A DNA stretch of 64,000 nt, from positions 1 through 64,000 of the forward strand of contig JAPLOF010000020.1 in NCBI GenBank assembly GCA_026692665.1, written 5' to 3'. The number at the start of each line of letters is the position of its first letter. Positions within the stretch are counted from its first letter, which is position 1. The DNA is from Planctomycetota bacterium (GTDB taxonomy: Bacteria > Planctomycetota > UBA1135 > GCA-002686595). Below the pieces are notes generated by a model, which made no database searches, was not told where the DNA came from, and was given only the letters and a program-made list of their open reading frames with translations. Shown here piece by piece: positions 25,754-34,154 of the stretch. The translations under genes were made by a program, and so were the position numbers.

Positions 25754-26623
25754 GTGAATACTGTCGGCGTGGGACTTCCGCGGACCGAGCACTCGAGCGC
25801 CCTGCCGACCGCGGCGTTGGCGGACATGCTCGGGACCTTCGAGTTGCGTGACGAGGACGTCGTGCTGGCGCCGGCTCCCGGCATCGGCCTCGAAGGGAGC
25901 GGGCCGCGGACCGCCGCCTGCGCCGGGATCGACGGCGACGGCCGGGTCGTGCTCGCGCTCCGCGCGCGGGGGAGGGAATCGGTGCTGGCGGCGATCGACG
26001 CGCTGGCCTGGTGCGATGCGCGCGGCGATCTCCTCGCGCGCCGGCTGGGCGCCGACCCGGAACTCGCGCCGTACGTCGTCCTGATCGTCGACGAGCCCGA
26101 CGCGGAGACGGTCGCCGCGCTCGCCACGCTGCGCACGGACGATCTGCGCATGTTCGAAGTGCGCAGCCTGCACTCGGCGCGGGGAACGGAGCAGGATCTG
26201 GCGGAGTTCTCCTGCGCGCGCTCGGACGCCGATCCGCTGCGCAGGCCGGCCTGGGACGAACGCCTCGGCGCCGAGGCCCGCGGGTTCGTGGACCGCGTCC
26301 GCGCCGGGATCGGGCGGATCGATCCCGCCGCGAACCCGGCCGCGGCGGCGCGCGCGATCGTGTGGCGCCGCGGCAATGCGACGCTCGTGACGCTGCGTGC
26401 CCCGCACGGAAGGCTCGAAGCCGAGGTGAGCGGCGAGCGGTTCGACGTCGCCGCGGAAGCGGACGTGGAGCGCGTTCTCGAGGGCGCGGTGCGCGCGCTC
26501 CTGGAGGCCCGTGAGGCGGATGACGCCGACCCGGGGGAGCGGGCCGAGAGCCCCCGGGCGCTGCTGCCGACCGGGCCGTTGCTCTCCGAGGACGAACTCG
26601 CCGCTCTGCGCGGCGAGGGCTAG
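25754..26623 (+). CDS. Hypothetical protein, possibly nuclease-fold-like
   Basis: About 289 residues from GTG at 25754; a GTG at 25769 is equally possible. No signal peptide or membrane segment. The segment AGIDGDGRVVLALRARGRE (about 57-75) followed by an Ala-rich helix (AIDALAWCDARG) and a strand VVLIVDEPD recalls the beta-alpha-beta core of NucS/RecB-type restriction-like nucleases, where an E-x-K would follow the strand; here that motif is missing, so if related it would be inactive. The tail is acidic. It lies 34 bases after ruvC on the same strand and is probably cotranscribed. Function unknown. Confidence 0.55.
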   Translation: MNTVGVGLPRTEHSSALPTAALADMLGTFELRDEDVVLAPAPGIGLEGSGPRTAACAGIDGDGRVVLALRARGRESVLAAIDALAWCDARGDLLARRLGADPELAPYVVLIVDEPDAETVAALATLRTDDLRMFEVRSLHSARGTEQDLAEFSCARSDADPLRRPAWDERLGAEARGFVDRVRAGIGRIDPAANPAAAARAIVWRRGNATLVTLRAPHGRLEAEVSGERFDVAAEADVERVLEGAVRALLEAREADDADPGERAESPRALLPTGPLLSEDELAALRGEG

Positions 26624-26695
26624 CGGGCCATCGCACCGGCAGCGGCTGCTCGGCAGCCGCCGGCATCGGACCTCTGCCGGGGCCCGGAAATGACA

Positions 26696-26725
26696 CCGGG
26701 GGCGGCACTCGCGTGCCGCCCCCGG
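26696..26725. terminator. Bidirectional terminator hairpin
   Basis: A perfect 13-base stem (26696-26708 paired with 26713-26725) closes a TCGC loop. It lies between two converging genes (stops at 26623 and 26757). Neither side has a long T run, but the stem is extremely GC-rich and strong. Confidence 0.7.
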
Positions 26726-26756
26726 GGGTCGGAATGCCTGGGCACTCCTTCGGACG

Positions 26757-27737
26757 TCAGGGCGCGTTGGCCGTGTTGTCACCGAACGGGCCGAGCGGCA
26801 GGAGGTCGCCGTTCGGGTTCGTGCCGATGCCGTAGGGCAGCGAGCCGTTGCGGGCCTCGTCGACGCGCACCGCCATGAAGGCCGGGTTCGAGCGCTGCTG
26901 AGCCGTCGAGAAGGCCGTCTGGCCGGTCATCCGGATCCAGCCCGTCTCGTAGCCGTTGACTTCTTCCAGCGCGTTGTCGTTCGTCGACTCGAGGAAGCTG
27001 TCCGTGAAGATGCCGGAGAGCACCGAGAGCTTCTTGAAGTCCCAGCAGTCGAACGAAGCCTGGCCCGAGAAGGCCTCTTCGTTGTCGTTGTAGGCCAGGT
27101 AGCTCACGATCGTCGTGAACTTCAGACCCGTCAGGCCGATCAGGATGATCGACGAGTTCGGATCGGAGATGAAGCGCGGGATGTGCAGCTCGTCCGCGTT
27201 GGCTTCGTACTCGACGCCGTCCATGTCGCGCACGCCGTCACCTTCGGCATCCGTGGCCACGCCATCGGCCGCGATCGCCCGGTAGACGATCGGGGAGAGG
27301 TTCGTGTTCAGGTTGTCGCTGCTCGACGCGAGGATCGAATCGCCTTCGAGGTAGTTCCACGAGATCGCCTGGCCCGTCGTCGGGCTCTTGGCGAACACGT
27401 AGACGTAGCCACGCGGGTCGTTCGGGTTGTCGAGTTGCGTGCTGACCGTGATCGTGTCGTTCGGGGTGAGACGACGCGTGCGGTTGAACTCGAGGCAGGA
27501 CTCGCCGTCGATGTAGACGAACTCGACGTCGACCGTGCCGGCGAAGAGGCTGCCGACCTGGTTGAAGTTGTTGTTCGTGTTCGTGACGGTCAGGAACGAG
27601 GTCTGACCACGCGAGTTGTTGAAGTAGGGGAAGAGCAGCAGGCTGCCCGGCTTGTCGAGGCTACCGGCGTTGGCTTGCGAACCCAGGCCGAACGCGGCGC
27701 TCGCGACGAGCAGACCCGTGAGGAACTTGGACATCAT
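26757..27737 (-). CDS. Exported protein of unknown function, Asn/Asp-rich
   Basis: 326 residues from the first of two adjacent ATG codons (MMSKFLTGLL). A clear signal peptide ends near SQANAG. The mature part begins KPGSLLLFPYFNNSRG and contains VTNTNNN and repeated Asn, Asp and Ser-rich stretches with predicted beta structure, like exported proteins whose N-terminus reads GTLLIFPEF... and whose role is unknown. Amino-acid use (few Arg, many Asn, Thr, Ser) differs sharply from neighbouring cytoplasmic proteins and fits a secreted beta-rich protein. A sigma-70-like promoter lies about 120 bases upstream, and the gene ends at a strong hairpin, so it is a monocistronic unit. Confidence 0.75.
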   Translation of the reverse strand: MMSKFLTGLLVASAAFGLGSQANAGSLDKPGSLLLFPYFNNSRGQTSFLTVTNTNNNFNQVGSLFAGTVDVEFVYIDGESCLEFNRTRRLTPNDTITVSTQLDNPNDPRGYVYVFAKSPTTGQAISWNYLEGDSILASSSDNLNTNLSPIVYRAIAADGVATDAEGDGVRDMDGVEYEANADELHIPRFISDPNSSIILIGLTGLKFTTIVSYLAYNDNEEAFSGQASFDCWDFKKLSVLSGIFTDSFLESTNDNALEEVNGYETGWIRMTGQTAFSTAQQRSNPAFMAVRVDEARNGSLPYGIGTNPNGDLLPLGPFGDNTANAP

Positions 27738-27857
27738 GGTTGCGACTCGTGCTGAGAGGCGATTGGGGGAATCAGGGCCTCGGGGCCCCGAGGCTCGCGC
27801 CGGCCCCCAAAGGGGAGCCGTTCCACGCGGGCCGGGCTCGATGGCCGAATCGCCCGC

Positions 27858-27885
27858 AGTGTAGCGATTCCCTAGGAATGTGCAA
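27858..27885 (-). promoter_or_regulatory. Sigma-70-like promoter of the exported-protein gene
   Basis: On the minus strand TTGCAC (27885-27880) and TACACT (27863-27858) are spaced by 16 bases. The resulting leader would be about 110 bases and includes a perfect 18-base palindrome GCCTCGGGGCCCCGAGGC at 27777-27794 about 40 bases before the start codon. The rest of the 344-base gap up to the plus-strand gene at 28082 shows no gene. Confidence 0.5.
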
Positions 27886-28081
27886 TCCTTTCCGGGTGGG
27901 GCTTCGGGCCGGAGCAGGGTGGCATCACCCCAGCCCTTTGCCCGCAAGGACTTGCGTCACTCCCAGGCCTCCGCCCAGCCCCCCGAGGAGAGGCTTGAGA
28001 TGGCGTCCGAAAGGGTGTCCGATCGCGCCCACGCGAGGCCGGAGGCAGCCGCCCCGGCCGCGCGCCCTCCGAACTCGCACG

Positions 28082-28978
28082 ATGAACTGGGATCACGCTC
28101 GGCGGATCCTCGCCTGGGACGGTCGCCGCGCCGCGGCGGTGCCGGCCGGGCCTCTGCGTCGACCCGCGCCGGGACCGGGCACGCACGCGCGCTCGTTGTG
28201 CATCGCGAGCGGCAAGGGCGGCACCGGCAAGTCCGTGGTGACGGCGTCGCTCGCCGCGGTGCTGGCCGAGACGCGGCGTGTCCTCGTGATCGACGCCGAC
28301 CTCGGCGTGGGCAACGCGCACATCCTGCAGGACGTCGCGCCGGAGCACTCGCTCGTCGATCTCGTCGAAGGTCGCGCGGGACCGCGCGACGTCGTCGCGC
28401 ACTGCGGCCAGAACCTCGACCTGCTCGCGGCGGGCAGTGGCGTCTCGCACGTGGCGTCGCTGGAGCCGTGGGAGATGTCGCTCGTCGCGGGCGCGGTCAG
28501 CGAGATCGAGCGCGAGTACGACTGGGTGCTCGTCGACTCCGGCGCGGGCATCTCGACGCAGACCGTGGCACTCGCGGCCGCCTGCGATCGCGTGCTCCTG
28601 GTCACGACGCCCGACGTCACCGCGCTGACCGACGCCTATGCGTTCCTCAAGGTGCTGCTCCAGCGCGATCCGCGCGCGGCGCCCTGCTTCGTCGTGAACC
28701 GCGCCACCTCGGAGGCCGAAGCGACGCAAGTGGCCGAACGCCTCCGCGGAGCCGCGCACAAGTTCCTCGCGCGCGATGTGCGCTGTCTGGGGTGGTTGCC
28801 CGACGACCGGGCGGTGGTCCGGTGCGTGAACGCGCGCGCGCCGGTCGTCCGCCGCGAGCCGACGGCGCCCTTCGCCGCGGGGCTGCGCGAACTGGCGGCC
28901 GTGGTCGAACGCGACTTCGCCGCCGGTCCGAGCCTTGGGCTCGGAGCCCGGCTGGGCCGTTCGGTTGGCCCCGCCTGA
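28082..28978 (+). CDS. MinD/ParA-family ATPase (FlhG-like)
   Basis: 298 residues. After a basic, proline-rich N-terminal extension (about 38 residues) comes a deviant Walker A SGKGGTGKS (43-51, signature lysine K45), then VLVIDADLGVGNAH (67-80) and DWVLVDSGAGIS, all as in the MinD/FlhG branch of ParA ATPases. These act as ATP-dependent dimers at membranes or poles; FlhG sets flagellar number and MinD places division. The GVGNAH form is more like FlhG, but no flagellar gene is present in the window, so I leave the role open. The C-terminus (PSLGLGARLGRSVGPA) is not an obvious amphipathic targeting helix. Confidence 0.8.
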   Translation: MNWDHARRILAWDGRRAAAVPAGPLRRPAPGPGTHARSLCIASGKGGTGKSVVTASLAAVLAETRRVLVIDADLGVGNAHILQDVAPEHSLVDLVEGRAGPRDVVAHCGQNLDLLAAGSGVSHVASLEPWEMSLVAGAVSEIEREYDWVLVDSGAGISTQTVALAAACDRVLLVTTPDVTALTDAYAFLKVLLQRDPRAAPCFVVNRATSEAEATQVAERLRGAAHKFLARDVRCLGWLPDDRAVVRCVNARAPVVRREPTAPFAAGLRELAAVVERDFAAGPSLGLGARLGRSVGPA

Positions 28979-29132
28979 GGGGTCGACCGAAGATCGATCC
29001 GTGGGATCTCCGATCCTGGCGGCGACGCTTCGTGGCGCGAGAGCCCGCGCGCGCTTCACGGGCTCGCCGGGGCAATTCCCACTTTTCTCGCGACTGGAGC
29101 GGGGCTGATTCGTCCTCGTCGGGGAGGAATCG

Positions 29133-29504
29133 ATGCGACGCCACGACCTGGATGCCCCCGTCTGGTTCCTCGCGGGCCTCATCTTTCTCCCGGTGGCCCT
29201 TGGCCCACGTGCTGGGCCCAACGGGGACAAGGCCGGCCGCGGGTCAACTCCGTCGCCGCGCGCCGCGCGCGTCGATCCGGACGCCTTCGCGGCCCGCGAG
29301 TTGCGCGCGCTGCCCGGCATCGGACCGGCACGGGCTCTCGCCATCGTGGAAGCGCGCTGGGGCGGGCTTCGCGGGGGGCCGACGGCCTGGACGTCCCTTT
29401 CGGGGATCGGGGACGCGACGGCCGCGGCGGTCCAGCAGGCTCTCTCGAGCGCCGCGGTGGAGCCTCCGCGAGAACACGCGTACACTCGGCGGGAGTCACC
29501 GTGA
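29133..29504 (+). CDS. Helix-hairpin-helix protein, ComEA-like
   Basis: 123 residues with a good ribosome site (GGGAGGAATCG) before ATG 29133. An N-terminal hydrophobic helix (about 9-24, VWFLAGLIFLPVAL) probably anchors it in the membrane. Two helix-hairpin-helix motifs follow: LRALPGIGPARALAIVEAR (57-75) and WTSLSGIGDATAAAVQQAL (86-104). This double motif after a membrane segment is the layout of ComEA, which binds incoming DNA at the membrane in competence. The linkage is weak evidence; other competence genes are not seen here. The stop overlaps nadC (GTGA). Confidence 0.75.
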   Translation: MRRHDLDAPVWFLAGLIFLPVALGPRAGPNGDKAGRGSTPSPRAARVDPDAFAARELRALPGIGPARALAIVEARWGGLRGGPTAWTSLSGIGDATAAAVQQALSSAAVEPPREHAYTRRESP

Positions 29505-30481
29505 CCGCACGCCCTCTGGACCCCCGATCGACCGTTCCGGCCTCCGACGCGGGTCCGCGCAGCGCGGGAGCGCTTCCCGCGCCGCGGCGCGGCGTCCCGC
29601 CGCCTTTGGCTCTGGCCGACATCGACGCGGTCGTGCGGCTCGCACTGCAGGAGGACCGCGGCGGCGGCGACCTCACGTCCGCGCACGCGGTCCCGGAGCA
29701 CGCGCGCGCCGTGGCGACCCTGCTGCCGAAGTCCGACGGCGTCGCGGCGGGCCTGGCCGTCTTCGCGCGCGCCTTCGAGCTCTGCGATCCGGGCGCGAAG
29801 GTCGCGATCCTCGGTCGCGATGGGTCGCGCATCGCGCGCGGCGAGATCCTCGTGCGCGTCGAGGGCTCCGCCCGCGCGCTCCTGACCGCGGAGCGCACGG
29901 CGCTCAACTTCGTCCAGCGCATGTCCGGCATCGCGACGTTGACCGCGCGCTACGTCGCCCTCGCCAGCGCGGCCGGCATGAAGCCCGCGCGCATCCTCGA
30001 CACGCGCAAGACGACGCCCAACCTGCGCACGCTCGAGAAGTACGCCGTGCGCTGCGGCGGCGGCGAGAACCACCGCTTCGGCCTCTTCGACGAGGTCATG
30101 GTCAAGGAGAACCACATCGAGCTCGCCGGCCGGCCGCTCGAGGGCGTGCTGGCCGACCTCCGCCGTGCCGTCGGGTCCGGCGTGCGCATCACGAGCGAAG
30201 CGCGCGACGAGCGCGAAGCCCTGGCCGGGGTCGACGGGGGCGCGGACGTGGTCCTGCTCGACAACATGACGCCGGCCGAGATGGCGCGGCTCGCTCCGCT
30301 CCTGCGCGCCCGCGCGGCGGCGCGCGGACGTCCGGTCGAGCTCGAGGCCTCGGGCGGCATCGACGAGCGCACGATCGGCGACGTCGCGCGTTCCGGCGTG
30401 GACCGGATCTCGGTGGGGGCCTTGACGCATTCGGCGCCGGCGCTCGACCTGTCCCTGGACCTCCTGCCGCTCCCCCGATGA
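29501..30481 (+). CDS. nadC: Nicotinate-nucleotide pyrophosphorylase (carboxylating)
   Basis: 326 residues, GTG start overlapping the previous stop. NadC (quinolinate phosphoribosyltransferase) converts quinolinate and PRPP to nicotinate mononucleotide in de novo NAD synthesis. Diagnostic segments: LQEDRGGGDLTS near 49-60, ERTALNFVQRMSGIAT (about 130-145), ILDTRKTTPNLR followed by EKYAVRCGGG, KENHI and LEASGGI. The first about 38 residues are an Ala/Pro/Arg-rich extension not found in short homologues. nadA and nadB are not in the window. The stop overlaps the next ATG. Confidence 0.95.
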   Translation: MTARPLDPRSTVPASDAGPRSAGALPAPRRGVPPPLALADIDAVVRLALQEDRGGGDLTSAHAVPEHARAVATLLPKSDGVAAGLAVFARAFELCDPGAKVAILGRDGSRIARGEILVRVEGSARALLTAERTALNFVQRMSGIATLTARYVALASAAGMKPARILDTRKTTPNLRTLEKYAVRCGGGENHRFGLFDEVMVKENHIELAGRPLEGVLADLRRAVGSGVRITSEARDEREALAGVDGGADVVLLDNMTPAEMARLAPLLRARAAARGRPVELEASGGIDERTIGDVARSGVDRISVGALTHSAPALDLSLDLLPLPR

Positions 30482-30951
30482 CGCAGAATGGTGCCGCACC
30501 GCCGCACGAACTGCGGCTCGACCTGCCCGCCGCGCACAGCGCCGAGCGGATGGCGCGCGGTGTCCTGCGCCAGTTCGCGCAGCGCGAACGCGTGCCCGCG
30601 GCCGAGATCGACACGCTCGAGTTCGTCGCCGGCGAGCTGCTGACGAACGCCGTCGACCACGGCGGCGGCGAGCGAGCCCTGCGCGAGGAGGACCTGCGTT
30701 CGCGCGTGCGCATGTCGCTCGTCCTCGTCGTGCGCGTGGACGGCTGGACGCTGCGCGTCGGCGATCAGGGTGGCGCGGATCCCGACGAGCTGCGCGCGCG
30801 CATGAGTCCGTCGGACGAACCCGACCTGGACGACGACCGCGGCCGCGGGTTCTTCCTCCTGGCACAGATGGTCGACAGCCTCGACGTCGTGCGCAGCGCG
30901 GACGGACTGGGCGTCGAGTTCGTCGCGGTGCGCAACTACGCGCGGGCCTAG
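30478..30951 (+). CDS. RsbW/SpoIIAB-like ATP-binding protein
   Basis: 157 residues. A single-domain GHKL ATPase: the N-box is EFVAGELLTNAVDHG (about 43-57), the G1-like segment VGDQGGADPDE follows near 95-105, and RGRGFFLLAQMVDSL is the G2-like end. Small proteins of this kind act as anti-sigma factors and serine kinases that phosphorylate anti-anti-sigma partners (SpoIIAA/RsbV). No partner STAS gene is next to it. Overlaps nadC (ATGA) and lies 6 bases before the VanZ-like gene, so it is expressed with metabolic genes. Confidence 0.8.
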   Translation: MTQNGAAPPHELRLDLPAAHSAERMARGVLRQFAQRERVPAAEIDTLEFVAGELLTNAVDHGGGERALREEDLRSRVRMSLVLVVRVDGWTLRVGDQGGADPDELRARMSPSDEPDLDDDRGRGFFLLAQMVDSLDVVRSADGLGVEFVAVRNYARA

Positions 30952-30957
30952 GCCGCG

Positions 30958-31470
30958 GTGGAGGCCCTCCGTCGGATGTTCGCACGGCTGCGGGCCGTGC
31001 ATCCCGGGATCGGCGCGGCGCTCCTGTGCGCCTGGATGGTGCTGATCTGGACGCTGTCGGCGCAGCCGCCCTCGGACCTCTCCCAGGGCTCGCACACGGG
31101 CGCATGGGTCACGAACCTGGCCCACGCGCCCGAGTACGCCGGGCTCGCGCTGTGGCTCGCGCTCGCGGTCCGCCGCCCGGGGGCGGACGTCGCGCCGACG
31201 GCTCGCGCCGCGTTCTGGATCCTGGCCTTCTGCGTCCTGCACGGAGCCGTGGACGAACTGCACCAGGGGACCGTCCCGGGCCGCGACGCATCGGCCTTCG
31301 ACGTGCTCACGGACCTGTGCGGGGCGGCGTCCGCGGTTTCCGTCCTCCGCGCTGCGCACGACCGGCGAAAGTTCGCGTTGGCGATCCTGATCGGGATCGC
31401 GGCGTGCATCGCGGCGGCCGGTCTCGCTACCTTCGTGCCGCGCATGGCACCGGAGATCACGTGGTTGTGA
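30958..31470 (+). CDS. VanZ-like membrane protein
   Basis: 170 residues from GTG at 30958. Four predicted membrane helices (about 18-36, 58-72, 84-100, 138-158). The family signature DELHQGTVPGRDASAFDVLTD, here near 100-120, is clear. VanZ-like proteins are polytopic membrane proteins; VanZ gives some teicoplanin resistance, but most family members have no known role. The stop overlaps the purB start (GTGA), so it is translationally coupled to purine synthesis for no evident reason. Confidence 0.82.
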   Translation: MEALRRMFARLRAVHPGIGAALLCAWMVLIWTLSAQPPSDLSQGSHTGAWVTNLAHAPEYAGLALWLALAVRRPGADVAPTARAAFWILAFCVLHGAVDELHQGTVPGRDASAFDVLTDLCGAASAVSVLRAAHDRRKFALAILIGIAACIAAAGLATFVPRMAPEITWL

Positions 31471-32921
31471 AGGACGAAACGACGACGAACGACGCATCGA
31501 ACTCGTGGCGCTCGCCGCTCTCGGAGCGCTACGCGAGCCCCGCGATGCTGGCCAACTTCTCGGAGCGCGCGAAGATCACGCGCTGGCGGCGCCTGTGGAT
31601 CGCGCTGGCGGAGTGCGAGCGCGAGCTCGGCCTCGCCATCACGCAGGAGCAGATCGCCGAGCTCGAGGCGCACGTGGACGACATCGACCTCGCGGCGGCC
31701 GCGCGCTACGAGCGCGAGCTGCGCCACGACGTCATGGCCCAGATCCACGCCTGGGGCGACCTCTGCCCGACCGCGCGGCCGATCGTCCACCTGGGCGCCA
31801 CGTCCTGCTACGTCACCGACAACGCCGACCTGCTGGCGATGCGCGAAGGCCTCACGCTCGTCAAGACGAAGCTCGTGAACGTGATCGGCGCGCTGGCGGG
31901 CTTCGCCCGCACGCACCGCGCCCTGCCGACGCTCGGCTGGACCCACCTGCAACCGGCGCAGGCCACCACGGTCGGGAAGCGCGCGACGCTGTGGATCCAG
32001 GATCTCGTGCACGATCTCGAGGACCTCGAGCACGCCGAGCGCACGCTGCGTTTCCGCGGCGTGAAGGGCACGACCGGGACCCAGGCCTCGTTCCTGGAGC
32101 TCTTCGGCGGCGATCACCAGAAGGTGCGCGATCTCGACGCGCGCGTGACGGCGCGCTTCGGTTTCGAGCGGTCGTTCGGCGTCACCGGGCAGACGTACCC
32201 GCGCCAGGCCGATTTCCGCGTGCTCCAGGTCCTGTCCTCGATCGCGCAGAGCGCGCACAAGTTCGCGACCGACCTGCGTCTCCTCGCGAGTCGCAAGGAG
32301 ATCGAGGAACCGTTCGAGACGCGCCAGATCGGCTCGTCGGCGATGCCCTGGAAGCGCAACCCGATGCGCTCGGAGCGGATCTGCTCGCTCGGCCGCTACG
32401 TGATCTCCGCGCTCGACAACGCCGCGCACACGGCGGCGAACCAGTGGCTCGAGCGCACCCTGGACGACTCCGCGAACCGGCGCATCGTGATCGCCGAGAC
32501 GTTCCTCGCCACGGACGCGATCCTGATCCTGCAGCTCGACGTGGCGCGCGGGCTCGTCGTGCGCCCGCACGTCGTCGCCAAGAACCTCGCGGCCGAGTTG
32601 CCCTTCCTGGCCTCCGAGCACGTGATGATGGAGGCGGTGAAGGCCGGCGCCGACCGTCAGGACGTGCACGAGTCGATCCGGCGAGCCAGCCGGACGGCTT
32701 CCGAGGCCATCCTGGCGGGCCAGGAGAACCCACTGCGGGCGTTGCTCTCCGAGGACCCCGTGCTGGGCCGTCTGGCGAGCCGCCTGGACACCCTGCTCGA
32801 CCCGGCCCGATACGTCGGGCGCGCCCCGGAACAGGTGGACGAGTTCCTGGCCGCCGAGGTCGATCCGATCCTCGAACGCCACGGCGCGCTCCTCGGCGCG
32901 CGCGCCGACGTCCGCGTCTGA
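31467..32921 (+). CDS. purB: Adenylosuccinate lyase
   Basis: 484 residues from GTG at 31467. PurB releases fumarate from SAICAR and from adenylosuccinate, thus acting twice in purine synthesis. The fumarate-lyase signature SSAMPWKRNPMRSE (about 291-304) is intact; other typical parts are HLGATSCYVTDNADL (about 110-124), THLQPAQATTVGKR and the catalytic-loop region. Length and layout are closest to the longer form of PurB shared with eukaryotes and some bacteria. A terminator-like hairpin follows 28 bases after the stop. Confidence 0.95.
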   Translation: MKDETTTNDASNSWRSPLSERYASPAMLANFSERAKITRWRRLWIALAECERELGLAITQEQIAELEAHVDDIDLAAAARYERELRHDVMAQIHAWGDLCPTARPIVHLGATSCYVTDNADLLAMREGLTLVKTKLVNVIGALAGFARTHRALPTLGWTHLQPAQATTVGKRATLWIQDLVHDLEDLEHAERTLRFRGVKGTTGTQASFLELFGGDHQKVRDLDARVTARFGFERSFGVTGQTYPRQADFRVLQVLSSIAQSAHKFATDLRLLASRKEIEEPFETRQIGSSAMPWKRNPMRSERICSLGRYVISALDNAAHTAANQWLERTLDDSANRRIVIAETFLATDAILILQLDVARGLVVRPHVVAKNLAAELPFLASEHVMMEAVKAGADRQDVHESIRRASRTASEAILAGQENPLRALLSEDPVLGRLASRLDTLLDPARYVGRAPEQVDEFLAAEVDPILERHGALLGARADVRV

Positions 32922-32948
32922 GGCCGGTCGGCGGCCAGCCAGGTCTTC

Positions 32949-32975
32949 ACCGCGGCTTTCGCGGTTCCTTTTCGG
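32949..32975 (+). terminator. Intrinsic terminator after purB
   Basis: ACCGCG and CGCGGT pair around a GCTTT loop (32949-32965) and are followed by TCCTTTTC. A short but classical stem with a T-rich tail, 28 bases after the purB stop. Confidence 0.6.
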
Positions 32976-33224
32976 AGTTCCTACCCTCGGGGCGTGCCGG
33001 TGGCGGTCGTCACCCCGCTCGTGTCCGGTTTCCCCCGCTCGCGAGGCTCGGCGAGCCAGGGCATGCGGAAACCAGTTCCACATCCCCGGCGAAACGGGGT
33101 TGGGGTGCCGGATCCGGCATCCCATTCCTGAGGTACGTTTCCGCTGAGGTCTCGCAGGCCTCCGGTCGAAACCCATCCAAGCAGTCCCCGCGGGAATTCC
33201 CCGCCCAGGGGGGCAAGGTCGGTC
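32976..33224. other. Intergenic region before the TIM-barrel gene
   Basis: No supported gene. It holds small inverted repeats: CCCCG-GCGAAA-CGGGG near 33084-33099 and a GATGCCGGATCCGGCA-like palindrome near 33104-33119. They could shape the leader of the next gene, but no promoter pair is convincing. Confidence 0.3.
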
Positions 33225-34148
33225 GTGTTGACCCAACCCGGGATCCCCAACGAATTCACCCTGTCCACGACCTGCTACGGGTCGCGGCTCAAGACCATCG
33301 AGGACCAGGCCTTCGCCGCGGTCGCGATGGGCTTTCGTCGCATCGAGTTGGGCCTCCTGGACGCGCCGGTGAAGCTGAACGGCTTCGAGGACTCGCGCCG
33401 CGAGACCGGGATCTCCGTCCGCTCCATCGTGACGGGCTGCCTGGACCCGCGCTCGGAGCACATGTCGGGCACCAAGCTCGGCTCCCTGTCCGAGGACCAG
33501 CGCGAGATGGCCGTGAACTCGCTGCGCCGCCACGTGCGCCTCGCGCAGCGCTACCAGTGCCCGACCGTGATCGTCCGCGGCTGCGAGGTCGAGGACAAGG
33601 TCCTCCAGGAGGAGTCCGACCGCCTGCGCGCGCGACTCGTCCGCGAAGGCCCGACCGACGAGGCCAAGGAAGCGGTGCGCGAACTCGTCGGGCGCGTCCA
33701 GCGCCGCGGTCAGCGTCAGGTCGAGCACCTGTGCCGCTCGCTCCACACCGTGATGGGCGAGTACCCCGAGACCAAGGTCGCCATCGAGCCGGGCGACAGC
33801 TTCCTGGACCTCCTGAACTTCCAGGCCGTGGGCTGGGTGCTCGACGATCTCGAGCGTCGCGGCCTCGCCTACTGGCACGACACCGGTCGCATCCACCTGC
33901 GCGAGCGCGCGGGCCTGCCGGCCCAGGGCCAGTGGCTCGACTCCTACGCGCCGCGGATGATCGGCGTGCACCTGCAGGACTCGGCGGACGGATTGACCGA
34001 GATGCCGCCCGGCGCGGGCGAAGTCGATTTCAAGCTCGTGGCCAACTACGTGCCGAGCAGCGCCGAGCGCGTGCTGGAGATCAACCCGCGGCACGGACGC
34101 GCGGAGATCCTGGCGGCGGTGCAGTACCTGGTCGACGCCCGATTCTGA
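33225..34148 (+). CDS. Sugar phosphate isomerase/epimerase-like TIM barrel
   Basis: 307 residues from GTG at 33225. Xylose-isomerase-like/AP-endonuclease-2 fold, with conserved strand ends: FRRIELGLLDAP (about 38-49), TVIVRGCEVED, KVAIEPGDSF (about 185-194), YWHDTGRIHL (about 218-227) and MIGVHLQDSADGLTEMPPGAGEVDF (late barrel strand). The Glu, Asp and His at these ends are the usual metal ligands of the family. The substrate is unknown; such enzymes act on sugars or inositols. It stands alone on the plus strand, converging with the peptidase-like gene only 6 bases after its stop. Confidence 0.8.
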   Translation: MLTQPGIPNEFTLSTTCYGSRLKTIEDQAFAAVAMGFRRIELGLLDAPVKLNGFEDSRRETGISVRSIVTGCLDPRSEHMSGTKLGSLSEDQREMAVNSLRRHVRLAQRYQCPTVIVRGCEVEDKVLQEESDRLRARLVREGPTDEAKEAVRELVGRVQRRGQRQVEHLCRSLHTVMGEYPETKVAIEPGDSFLDLLNFQAVGWVLDDLERRGLAYWHDTGRIHLRERAGLPAQGQWLDSYAPRMIGVHLQDSADGLTEMPPGAGEVDFKLVANYVPSSAERVLEINPRHGRAEILAAVQYLVDARF

Positions 34149-34154
34149 CGGGCC

